In this document: positions 35,305-45,365 of the stretch, one piece after another
Numbering within the stretch: the first letter of the stretch is position 1
How the letters are laid out: each line of letters opens with the position of its first letter
Assembly: GCA_017979445.1 (NCBI GenBank)
Contig: CM030705.1
Location: 8,878,679 to 8,942,678, forward strand
Direction of reading: 5' to 3'
Source of the DNA: Akebia trifoliata
Taxonomy: Eukaryota > Streptophyta > Magnoliopsida > Ranunculales > Lardizabalaceae
DNA: 64,000 nucleotides
Translations under genes and position numbers: made by a program
The notes under the pieces: model-generated
Seen by the model: only the letters and a program-made list of their open reading frames with translations
What the model was told of the DNA's origin: nothing
Databases searched by the model: none

Positions 35305-36067
35305 TTATGACTGCACAACATTAGGACTTGATTTTACATCTGTCTCCTTTGTTGCTGCCTCTTCTTGAAGCCTCTTTGTCCAATATTCATCAAGTGGAGG
35401 CCCAAATATAGCTTTACCAGAAACAACTCCAATCCTATATAATCACCAAAACAAATTTGAAAAAATCTCCAAAACATATTCCTACTTTTAATCTAATCAA
35501 AGCTATAATTAATGAAAATGGGTAAGTTGTTAACAGGGGCAATTAATTTTTGGGATTACAAAGCAGTCCAAATATTTAAAAAGTATGTACAAGCTTTTTT
35601 TTTTTTAAGTTACATTCTATCCGACAATAAGCCTTATAACGATTAATTGAAAATTACCATTATTTCTTGAAAAGGGAACTTTATTTATCGACCTAAGTGA
35701 GAGCTAATCATCATTCCCTAACACAGCCAAGAAATTCGCACAATTTCTTAGAACAACAAATATTATTCCACCCAATTGAAAGAAGATATCATATCCATGG
35801 GGCATCTCTAGATGGCTAAAAAAACCACCAACCAACTCTAAGGACAAGACAAGAACAACAACAACTGTATCAATAAACACAAATTCTTTGATTTTCAAGA
35901 TCTACCCTACCCAAATTGAGAGCACTCGAATCGAGTTGGAAAAAAAAACAACTGAAAAAAGCAGTTATGAGAAAATACGAAAGAGAAGAATAATTTGGAT
36001 AAAAGAAAACTCACACAACTGCACCTACAACCATGGGCAGGGACAGAAACCTTCTTCTGTTAAACAT
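35305..36067 (-). CDS. Small single-pass membrane protein, 60 aa
   Basis: Two exons, 36067-36015 and 35434-35305, joined across a 580-bp intron (donor GTGAGT, acceptor TATAG). The split valine codon gives MFNRRRFLSLPMVV continuing into GAVVIGVVSGKAIFGPP, then LDEYWTKRLQEEAATKE and a short polar tail. The N-terminus is Arg-rich, followed by about 20 hydrophobic residues and an acidic/basic amphipathic end. That is the layout of small inner-membrane subunits of mitochondrial complexes, but no family was recognised. The frame, both splice sites and a (GA)n leader directly before the ATG agree with a real gene. The frame joins only across the intron, so the gene is easily missed. Confidence 0.72.
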
Positions 36068-36086
36068 TCTCTCTCTCTCTCTCTGT
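36068..36086 (-). repeat. (GA)n tract abutting the 60-aa gene start
   Basis: (CT)n on the plus strand, (GA)n on the transcript strand, ending at the ATG at 36067. It has the same arrangement as the 65-aa and methyltransferase genes. Confidence 0.8.
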
Positions 36087-36365
36087 ATGAGGATCTCCTT
36101 TTCTACTCGTTTTAGGTTTTTGACTAACACTCACAACTCACGATGTCTTTTAAGTTTCAACACCGGCTTCTTATCTCGTCTCGGCCAGCGCATCTAACAA
36201 ATCGATATGTCTCGGATGAGTCAACTCTTATCTTATAGGAGTCCAACCATTAAAACGTATCCCAATTTTACATAAAAAACTGTTCATTTTCACAAGGATT
36301 GGTGTTATACGTAAACGTTGGTGTGTCACTAGAATCCTTCTAATTTATTTGAGATATTTCTCAAA

Positions 36366-36598
36366 CAGTCGTGATAATCTAACTATCTCATGTGGCACAC
36401 TCAATTGATTCTCCTGACATGACAAGTTCGCAATTGTGGATCTGTACACCTTGGGATATATGATTCTCTCGAGATATATATTTTTATGGAAAAGTGCAAT
36501 TTTGACTCTTGAGACGTAGAAATCTACGATTTTCAAACTTGTCACGTCAGAAGAGTCAATTGAGTGTGCCACATGGGGTAGTTAAATTATCACAGTTC
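36366..36598. mobile_element. Mutator-type MITE, copy 4 (233 bp)
   Basis: The ends CAGTCGTGATAATCTAAC and GTTAAATTATCACAGTTC are inverted, with arms of about 60 bp (CATGTGGCACACTCAATTGA). A perfect 9-bp duplication TTTCTCAAA lies at 36357-36365 and 36599-36607. It is close kin of copy 1 by its arms. Confidence 0.92.
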
Positions 36599-36630
36599 TT
36601 TCTCAAAACATGCGCTACTTATAACAAAAT

Positions 36631-36830
36631 TCCCGTTTTGGTACATTGTTCATTTTAATTCACAAAACATTTTTCTATATTGAATTTTTCACTTTATAAT
36701 CAATGAATTTGTTGATAAATTACGGGTGAGATCGCTACCTTATCAACGAATTCATTGATTATATAAGTGACGAACTCACTCCAAAAACCTAGTTTTGAAA
36801 ATTAAAATTGAACAATATACCAGACTTGAA
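36631..36830. mobile_element. Foldback element with long arms
   Basis: Left arm TCCCGTTTTGGTACATTG through AATCAATGAATTTGTTGATAA and right arm TTATCAACGAATTCATTGATT through CAATATACCAGACTTGAA pair over about 85 bp around a 21-nt loop. A half-copy occurs at 25.07 kb. The target duplication was not resolved, so the superfamily is unknown. Confidence 0.6.
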
Positions 36831-39470
36831 ATGTTGTCATATTCAATGCATGGCGTCGAGATTCACCCATTTTATATTAGAGAATTTTTATTAACACACC
36901 AATTTATTCTTATCACACGTCAATTATAATGTCATGATAGTAGTATGTCACATTCTCCTTTGTTTCTCTTGTAAGTTTTGTTTTTCTTGCTCTCACAAGG
37001 ATTTACTTTTAAAAAATGGTAATAAAAATCACAAAATCATAAGCTTGATTATAAAAATCCTTTTATTTTAATAGATTTTTAACTGTCATAAGCTTGATTA
37101 GGAGATGCTCAATTACAAAATCATATTTTACATAAATTACAAAGATTTAAATTCTTTAAAAAAATCAAGTAATTGAACAGTTTGAATTATTTCAATTTTG
37201 ATTGTTGGATCGGCCCTGAATCCAGAACTTAATGAGGCATATCCGATTGAGTTTGGATCTAATTAAGTCAATTGGTACCAATTTAGTGCAAATTCAGTCC
37301 CATTTTAATGTTCTAAATTGGATTTTTTTTTTTTAACAGATGATACAATCACAAAATCTCATTTATTCACAAACATTTGAATTCTTAAAAATCTTTTATG
37401 TAATCAAAAGATAAAATTCAAATAAGTAATTTACTTTGATTTTCAAGAAACAAAAATGACCGATTTTGATCGAAGTTAAAGAGGGTCCTAATTCACGATG
37501 GTAAATCCCTCCAAGTCTATTCAAATTCGACCAAAACTCATATTGTGGGTATGAAAAACTAATTTTCGGGATGAAAATCATAGTCACACAACTAATCCTT
37601 GAGCACGTGCTTTCACGAGCCACCGTAATATCTTTCTTTTTTATGGGTAAACCACCACAATATCCTCTCTTTATCTTGGTGTATTAACTTACATTTGTGC
37701 AATATCATTGTTTTTATCAGAAAAAAAATAATCATAATTTTTTAATTATTAATAAATTCAACCAATATTTTATCCCAATTTAACCACTGATTGTTTTTTT
37801 TTTTTTTTTTTGTAAATCTTTTTCAATTTTTAAAAAAATAGGTCTAAGTGGACCAGATCAAAGTCCACTTTGTACTAGAACAATGGGTTGGGCCCAGGCT
37901 TAGAACCTAGCTAGATGTTCGGCGTGATTAATTTTAGGCCCAATGAAGCCTTGTCCAATTTACAAGAACGATCTGGTTCACTTCGTACTGGTTTCGAGGA
38001 AATATAGTGAGCCATGCTAACCAATATGTGAACCCAATCACTCCAGTTCGCTGAATTTGTCATGGGGTTGGACAAGCCCAAAGTAAAAAATATTGCGAAA
38101 TTTTTCTAGAAACTCAATAAAAGAAATACTATATTTTTTTCCTGTTTAAAACTTAGAATTTTATAAAATTATAGTTGTCCTTGTAACTTCCATGCTTGAA
38201 TTATATACATTCACAACCAAACCAAACTAGTGACCCAAGAAACCAATATCTCTGCCCACCACTACAAACCGGGTTCATTCTAGAGTAGCGAACCACGAGC
38301 TGCAAACCCAAATTCAAACCAATCAAATACGTGAACCAAGTAATATAAATCACAAAATGTTCAGTTTGTGCATAAACCAAGCCCATGTATATGTTTGGTC
38401 CACGCATAGACTTGACCCATTGGTACATGGGTCAAACCTACCTTGCTAGGTTTTTTCTTCTGAAGGAACTAACTATACCATAAAGCTCATTATTTTTAGT
38501 GGGGCTGATGTGCTTACAAATAGTTTGATATTTAGGCCCAAAAAATTATCATTGAAAGTTTGAAACAAAGGTTGGGCCCATTGAAATCTTCTTCGGAAGG
38601 AATATGGGGACACATATGGGTCTACCTACTTTGGAAGAAAAAATCGTTTTTTTCTATTTTAAAACCTGATTTCTTAAGCCAACTGGCCTGGCTTTCTCTA
38701 TGCTAAAAGGGGATTTCTTAGCTCATTTATTGTACGTTTAGTCAACAATCCAAATATTGGAAACATAGGTGCAACATCCGTGCGTGTGTGTGTGTCTGTG
38801 TGAGCACAGAAAGAAGCCTGGATTATCAATCCAGCTTTCGATTTCCTTCTCTTCATGGATATTGACTCCACACAGAGATGATGCACAACTACTATTTGGA
38901 ATCCCCACCACCCTCACTAAAGTGGGAAGAGTTTAATTACTTACGAGAGCCTGAAAAAGTAGCTAATGATCGATAGGCTGTATGGCCCTTTCACTTCCAT
39001 TTGTTGTGTTCTTTATTAGGACAATGCATCCTATGTCATTTGCACTCACCCCACCACCAAATATATCCTATTATTTTCATCCCATTTGCCCATTTTATTT
39101 TACTCCTAATTAATTACTCCCATATAACACCATCTGGTTTGTTGGTCTCATGGCGTTAAGTTGCTCGAAACCAATTACAAACATACATTTGGTTGACATA
39201 TTGCAATGCAACTTTGAGATCGTGCGTTCAAATGCAACTTACAACAAATATAAAAAAAATACAATAAGAACAATAAAATATTTACATTTCAAAGGATTAG
39301 AAATATGTCCATATCAGAAGGATTTTTCAGATCAAGTACTTTACTGAATAATATATCATACTCTCGGTCATCAATTTGTATTGGATTAGAGAAAAATCGT
39401 CTTTGGAACAATCTTTGTAAGCTTTTCATATCAACATGGTACTTCGGTACCTTGGGTTCACGTTATATAA
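36831..39470. other. Intergenic DNA
   Basis: AT-rich, with a T18-type run at about 37794-37811, a GT microsatellite at 38780-38804 and GGCCCAA-type scraps of decayed MITEs at about 37840-38060. No gene seen. Confidence 0.5.
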
Positions 39471-39625
39471 CTTATTGACTACTACACTCTTTGTAATCAC
39501 TCTCTGAAGTGGCATGTGTACAAAACCATGGATCTTTTTTCTTGTGTACCCTAAAGAAAAGGATCTATGGTTCTATGCACTGCCACGTTATAGAGCGTAC
39601 AAAAAGCGTCAATTTATCACGACTT
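39471..39625. mobile_element. Foldback MITE related to the Mutator-type set
   Basis: The arms AGTGGCATGTGTACAAAACC and CTATGCACTGCCACGT enclose a perfect-looking apex (CATGGATCTTTTTTCTTG / AAAGAAAAGGATCTATGG). The right end ATCACGACTT matches the family terminus. The left end is eroded and no target duplication was found. Confidence 0.65.
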
Positions 39626-40085
39626 GCCCAATATTGATAAATAGCATATACGACAATGTGCGAAATCACAGCACATGATGTTCGTATGTGTGATTTCACA
39701 CATGGCATATGCTGCAAAAAAAATGCCAAAAATGTTTTTTAAAAAATGCTAAAAGACTCTTTGAACTTGAATCTTGAATTATTGATCAATCTTGATTCTT
39801 GAAGGTTGAACTTGAGTATCTTGATTCTTAATTTGAATAGTTAAATCTTGGTTCTTGAATAGTTTTATTTGTCTTTTAAGTCTTGAGAGTGAGACTCTCA
39901 ACTTGAGACTTGAAATTTGTAACAAGGTAGAGTGAACAATATTATGTGAGAAATGAATGTATCATGTAGTAGAAAATCTGAAAATGTAATGAGATTTAAG
40001 AATTGGAGGCTTTGCGAACGTAAGAAAGAAATTAGAAAGTAGAAGAAATGTTGTAAAAGGAGTATGGGCTGGAAGTGGGGTATTC

Positions 40086-40141
<56 letters not shown>
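40086..40141. repeat. (TA)n(TG)n microsatellite
   Basis: A short TA run followed by about 21 TG units. Open runs of Val-Cys repeats across it are artefacts. Confidence 0.95.
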
Positions 40142-40239
40142 ATATGCGATTGTAGCATATGTGATTTTCACTTTGAAAATAGCATATGCGAATATGCGGC
40201 CACATTTGAAAATACTAGACTTAACTTTATTTATTTTAA

Positions 40240-40421
40240 GACTAATGATAAAGTGGCATGCTAATAGCACATGATCTGTACACGGCTGATTTGGCAAGTG
40301 CACAAAATCATAGATCCTTTTCCTTGTGTATCCCAAAGAAAAAGATTTATGGTTCCGTGCACTTGCCACATCAACTGCGTACAAAACGCATACTATTTAG
40401 CACGTCGCTCTATTACGATTC
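40240..40421. mobile_element. Mutator-type MITE, copy 5 (182 bp)
   Basis: The ends GACTAATGAT and ATTACGATTC are inverted, and arms GTACACGGCTGATTTGGCA and TGCCACATCAACTGCGTAC meet at the apex CATAGATCCTTTTCCTTG / AAAGAAAAAGATTTATGG. The flanks TTATTTTAA and TTAGTTTAA are a 9-bp duplication with one mismatch. Confidence 0.85.
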
Positions 40422-40973
40422 TTAGTTTAATATTAGGTGTTCCAAACAAAGTCATACACCTGTGTTGATCACACTAAATAGTGTCACTTGGCATTTTAAA
40501 AAAAAATTACTCACTGACTTTTTCCTCACTGTCCTCATAGGATTATGCACAACATGCAAAAAAGTCTATATTCAACGGATCAAGGCCTTGAAAATATTAT
40601 TGTCAATTTTTATTTTTATGGTGGTCAAAATTGTCAAATTAATGGAAGATGGGAGAAATTTGACAACTCTAAGCCATCAAATTTTAGGAACATAAATAAT
40701 TTTAACCACCTTGGACCATCGAAATTCAATTTCTAAAATTTGTGGGCCTTGCACATCAAAAGTTTCAGTTTTTACGTAGTGCAGGATCCACCAATCACAT
40801 TAGCCCACATGTATTGAGCATACTCAACACGTGTCATGCAATGGATAGTCTGTGTGCACTGTGAGGAAAAAATCTCCAAGCAAAAACATTCTCGGGCATT
40901 AAAGGCCAACTTGTATTTTATTTTTATTCTAGGCAAGCAAGGATTTAGTGGTGAGCGTACAGGCGAGTTCAAC

Positions 40974-41042
40974 AGGTTTTGAACCCAAGACGTGATGGTA
41001 CCAATTCTCAACAAATTTTACCAACTTAACTAAGTTGGCACC
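40974..41042 (-). repeat. tRNA-like (SINE-like) repeat
   Basis: The minus strand reads TGCCAACTTAGTTAAGTTGG ... TCTTGGGTTCAAAACC. A tRNA-like A-box (TAGTTAAGTTGG) and B-box (GGGTTCAAAAC) lie about 45 nt apart. This is the best preserved of four related pieces. Confidence 0.5.
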
Positions 41043-42165
41043 TTTCAAGCCAACTGACCCAATTAATGACCTTTTGTACCCTCTCTGTGTCTGACATTTA
41101 CATCAAAATTCGATCTGATTGATGATTTCTACTCATTGAATTTGCACAAAAAAAAATAAAAAATTTTAAAACACAAAAATCTATATTTTCTCCCATCAAC
41201 ACCACAGATCTGATTTATGATGAAAAACATATAGATCCATCCATTTCAAAAATCACTACTCAAGCTAGTTTTTGCTGTGAAGGTTGATCAAAGATAAAAG
41301 CCAAAAGGTTCATGGATCATCAATGCCAAGTGGCAACATTTGACTTGACCAACATGGGGGAGTGGTATTTGTAACAAACACCTCAGGTTAAGTGAAGGAA
41401 AATTATCCTCTTTGTTGGCAATTTGGATGTTTACTGAAACCTCAATGAACTGTAGTGGGTTCGAAGTTGTTAACATGCAAGTTTCAAACATACTAATTAA
41501 TTACTTTTTGTTATAGAGAACACTAACTTAGGATTTGTTTGAAATCTACTTTAAATGACAACCACATATCTATTGTGAGCCAAAAGTTTTTGTCGCTTTT
41601 TTATTTGTGGATGTCTCTTTACACTATGAGCTCATGATAATAGGAGCTTTTTAATTTTTATGGAGTGGTTTTTAATATTTTTTAGGGTTTGTGTTAAAGA
41701 AACAATACCAACCATCCCTTAAAAGCTTTCAAAAATTATAAAATTACCAACTGACTTTACTGTAATCAAGTTGGTCTGCAACCATCCATATGTGTTTTTC
41801 CTTCATTTCTTTCCTTAAAAAAAAAAATTTCACTTTTATTAAAATAAAAATTGTTTAAAATATCATAACATCTCATTTAATTTATAAGTTAGTTTGTAAT
41901 AAAAAGAATGTTGCCGTAAGCTCTGACTAATATTTTCAAAGTGATACTAGTAAAGGTAAAAAATACGAATCTTCACATAACATACACATAATCAAAAGAT
42001 TGAGTATGCAAGCATTAGCCGGGCCTCTCCAATCTTATTTTAATCTCTTTATATACATGATTTAGTGTATCACAGTACATCTAATTACATTGTTTCATAT
42101 ATATATAATAATACTCTAACAAAATTTTCACAATTAATTAACAAGACATATTGAATATAAAAGTA
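41043..42165. other. Intergenic DNA
   Basis: AT-rich; no gene or clear repeat seen. Confidence 0.5.
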
Positions 42166-42339
42166 GAGCCGTGATAATCTGGCGCCCCCCTCTGACATAT
42201 GCACACATCATAGAATTGTAAATCATTTGCCTCAGGATACACAAGAAAAAGATTTATGATTCTGCGTAGCCCGAGGCAAATTATCTACAGTTCTGTGATG
42301 GATGCATATGTCAGAGAGGACGTCAGAAAATCGTTATTC
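42166..42339. mobile_element. Mutator-type MITE, copy 6 (174 bp)
   Basis: The ends GAGCCGTGATAATCTGGCG and CGTCAGAAAATCGTTATTC are inverted. A perfect 9-bp duplication ATAAAAGTA lies at 42157-42165 and 42340-42348. The arms pair over about 75 bp, and the apex is AGGATACACAAGAAAAAG. Confidence 0.92.
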
Positions 42340-44182
42340 ATAAAAGTATTATTTGATAATATAATACTTCGATGCTATAATATTATATTTCACATCAAAC
42401 AATGATATAAAATTTTTATTCTTTCTCTAACAAATACTTTTATTATTTAATTTTCTTACTCAACAAATATATTGATAATGTCATTCCTTTTACAAACTTT
42501 GTGTGTTATAACGTGCATGGGAAGGTATTTGTCCTTTTAAAGCTATTCTACCTGTCTTAACCCCCAACCATGGAATAAAGCTGCAGTACTGGATATACCA
42601 ATTAATGTAGTGACCTCCCATGTTATCTATTCAAACTTCCCAATCCTACATGTTACCTTTGGAGAGAGAGAGAGAGAGAAAGAGAGGAAAAGTAAGTGGG
42701 CTCTTCATAGAAAATGTTTCTAGTTACTCAAAAGAGAGAGAGAGAGAGAGAGAGAGCTAAGAAAAGGCAGAGCAGTTTATAAAAATCAAAGAGCCTCCCT
42801 TACCCATATTTGATATTGTTGATTCCCATCAAGTCTTTTGATGTCGGCCTCATGCCACCCATTCCCTACCTCTTCTTTTTTCCTTTTTCCTTCACTTCCC
42901 TAAGACGATTCAAGTAACCTATAGATTCCCTAGACTTGTAACTTTGTTGCTTTGTTCCATGATTTCATATTTATATATATAAAATTATTAATTGGATGAG
43001 ATTCCTCCCAAGATGTACTACTACTAGCGTTCCCATTGATCACCCTTCTATTGATCAATGGGTTGATCATGACCATCCATCTGATTTTAATCATCTAAAA
43101 TGGGTTCATATCTTGGCCGGCAGATCTCCTATACCATCTATCCTCTACTCTCAAAGTGGACTTTTATATGATTAACATGAAGTTCTCCCATTTATTCATT
43201 CTTAATTGTCAATTTATTTAATTATAGCCCTCAATGGAAGAACAAACCAAATTGATCCTTGTGATCAACGAATGAGACCTATTTATGGGTTTTGTTGATG
43301 ATTTGATCCCTTTTCATTTATCCTTCCTTTCAATCATGGTAGTGATCAGATATCTTAATTCACAGTGTTTTCAATAAAAAACATTATGACGATTAATTTA
43401 ATGGATGCTCTGAAAGAATTTTGACTTAGATTGATAGAGATTACATACTTCTACCTTCATTTGTTACTTACTTATAGATTTAGAATATTTGGTCATAATG
43501 CATGTTTACTTGATTATATTACTCGTAGAGATGGTGATATATGGCACATTTCATTTTCATAAAGGTCATGTCATGTCAAACCTCGTACAACTTCATTTTG
43601 TGTGCGAATGTAATTGATTGATTATCAATTTTGTCAATTTAAGTAATGGTAAGTGTTATGTGCTCAACAAATCATTGCGCACATGGAGAGAGTCAGTTTC
43701 TTAAGTCTAGTGCTCGTTCGTTGGCTATGCATGTGGGAATTTGTATCATCCATCATCCCCCTTATTGTTTCTACCTATGTTTTGTTCATCTGATTCAATT
43801 AGACATACTGACTCTCTGATAGCTTATGAGATGTTATTTTTCCATTTTCAAATTAGATTTAGACCCCATTACACCTCCCAAGGCCTTAGTTCAAAATTTA
43901 GAATAATTGAAAATTTCAATTATGGAAGATGACCTACTAATTCATAAAAAATAATGTTGAAGTGATGTCAAGATCATATCACACATCCTGACGTGAAAGT
44001 GTATAAAAACCATAGAGGATTTTTCACTCGAACCACAATCTTGAGGTCATTCTAACACAACTCATTCAATAATCAATAAATTGAAGAACAAAGTAGATTA
44101 AAGTTGGGTATGGTCCATTTAAGATGATGTATCCTATGACCATATGAATTCCAATTCTTTATCTTTGAGAAAGAGAAAAAAA
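42340..44182. other. Intergenic DNA with two (GA)n tracts
   Basis: (GA)n runs lie at about 42662-42680 and 42732-42757. A foldback-like TTCCCATTGATCACC / TTGATCAATGGGTTGATC lies near 43030-43070. No supported gene. Confidence 0.45.
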
Positions 44183-44353
44183 GGGAAATATTGGAATGAC
44201 ACAAACGGAGACACAAATGATGTAGTTACGCGCACATAACCATAGATGCTTTTTACTCGTATCTCACGGAAAAGCATCTATGATAATATGCAAGACACTC
44301 CATCATTGTGTCACCCTTGTGTTTTCTCCCATTGTGTCACTTCAGCACAACTC
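44183..44353. mobile_element. Mutator-type MITE, copy 7 (171 bp)
   Basis: The left end GGGAAATATTGGAATGACAC and right end GTGTCACTTCAGCACAACTC match the two ends of copy 3 in reverse order. The flanking A-rich 9-mers AGAAAAAAA / AAAAAAAAA differ at one base, a weak test because of their composition. The apex CATAGATGCTTTTTACTCG / GGAAAAGCATCTATG is intact. Confidence 0.8.
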
Positions 44354-44763
44354 AAAAAAAAAAAAATCCAATTCTTTAACTTGTAGAGTCATAACATTTC
44401 AAAATGCCCAAAATACCCTCAATCATTGGAGAGTTGGTTCAGCCTTCCTCTTCACTCTTGCGATTTCATGATATTTTACCAATATATCACAATAGAATTG
44501 GAATAATTAAAACATGTGTCATTCTCTCCGATTAATAAAATATCAGTTAGGTGAGTACATGGCTCCACATAAATAAGATCATACCATAAGATATTGACAC
44601 GTGGACACTGTGGAACCCACTGTTTTGTTTCTTCGTGATTAAGCTTATCTTTTTGTGGCCCTTCCAGCTTTTGTCACACAGCAACCCCCACGATAGTGCC
44701 ACCTGACTCAAAAGTTTTATACTTTATACATACAGTGTACAGTATCATATACGATATACTAGC

Positions 44764-44769
44764 CACGTG
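44764..44769. promoter_or_regulatory. G-box in the bZIP gene promoter
   Basis: GCCACGTGTT, an ABRE/G-box core CACGTG, about 64 bp upstream of the TATA box. Confidence 0.45.
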
Positions 44770-44827
44770 TTCCTGCATCAGCAACTTTTACTACTGCGTG
44801 GACCCCATGGCTATCCTTTCTAATCGC

Positions 44828-44835
44828 TATAAATA
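44828..44835 (+). promoter_or_regulatory. TATA box of the bZIP gene
   Basis: TATAAATA, 75 bp upstream of the ATG and followed by a CT-rich leader, a common arrangement in short-leader plant genes. Confidence 0.65.
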
Positions 44836-44909
44836 CAGAACCCTTACGCTGCGTTTCTTCCCTTTCTCCCTCCTTCCTTCCTCCCTTTCTCATAAGCGGT
44901 TTTCCGGCC

Positions 44910-45365
44910 ATGTTTCAGTCAGAATTGCTCGGAATTCCATCTCTGGATTTCGAAGGCGGTTTTTCGCCTTGGGATTCGCATGAATTTATGTCCATCTTCG
45001 AACCACAAAACACTGTCAATTCTACGTCCGGTTCGGATGAACCGAACCGGCCGGTTCCTGTTGTTGATGATCGTAAAAAGAGACGGATGATATCGAACCG
45101 GGAATCGGCTAGGCGGTCTCGTATGAGAAAACAGAAGCATTTAGAAGACTTACGAAACCAGGTAACCCGGCTTAAAACAGAAAACCGGGAGATCGGAAAC
45201 CGGTTGAGCTTCGTAATCCATCACTGTCACCTCTTACGGAAAGAGAACGAACGGATCCAATCTGAATCCTCAATTCTCCGTCAGAAATTATCAGAGATTC
45301 GTCGGACTCTGGTTTTCCGGCACCTCCAAAACTTGTCCTCCTCAACGAACAACTACCCTCATTAA
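44910..45365 (+). CDS. Group S-type bZIP transcription factor
   Basis: An intronless frame of 151 residues. The basic region NRESARRSRMRKQKHLEDL (about residues 63-81) has the invariant N-x7-R spacing and contacts ACGT-type DNA. A leucine zipper follows at about 84-132, with heptad positions L, V, L, I, L, L and so on. The N-terminus is acidic/polar with no other domain. Small size, lack of introns and this basic region are typical of plant group S bZIPs, which dimerise with group C members and act in stress, sugar and developmental control in the nucleus. The leader is too short to show the sucrose-controlled uORF typical of the S1 subset, so another S subgroup is more likely. Two further in-frame methionines (residues 27 and 60) are less likely starts. 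Confidence 0.93.
   Translation: MFQSELLGIPSLDFEGGFSPWDSHEFMSIFEPQNTVNSTSGSDEPNRPVPVVDDRKKRRMISNRESARRSRMRKQKHLEDLRNQVTRLKTENREIGNRLSFVIHHCHLLRKENERIQSESSILRQKLSEIRRTLVFRHLQNLSSSTNNYPH

Noticed and set aside
40086..40141. Open frames with Val-Cys or His-Thr repeats
   Set aside because: Direct readout of the TG microsatellite.
42662..43100. Possible miRNA gene after two GA tracts
   Set aside because: No stem of adequate pairing was found, and none of the conserved plant miRNA sequences I know is present.
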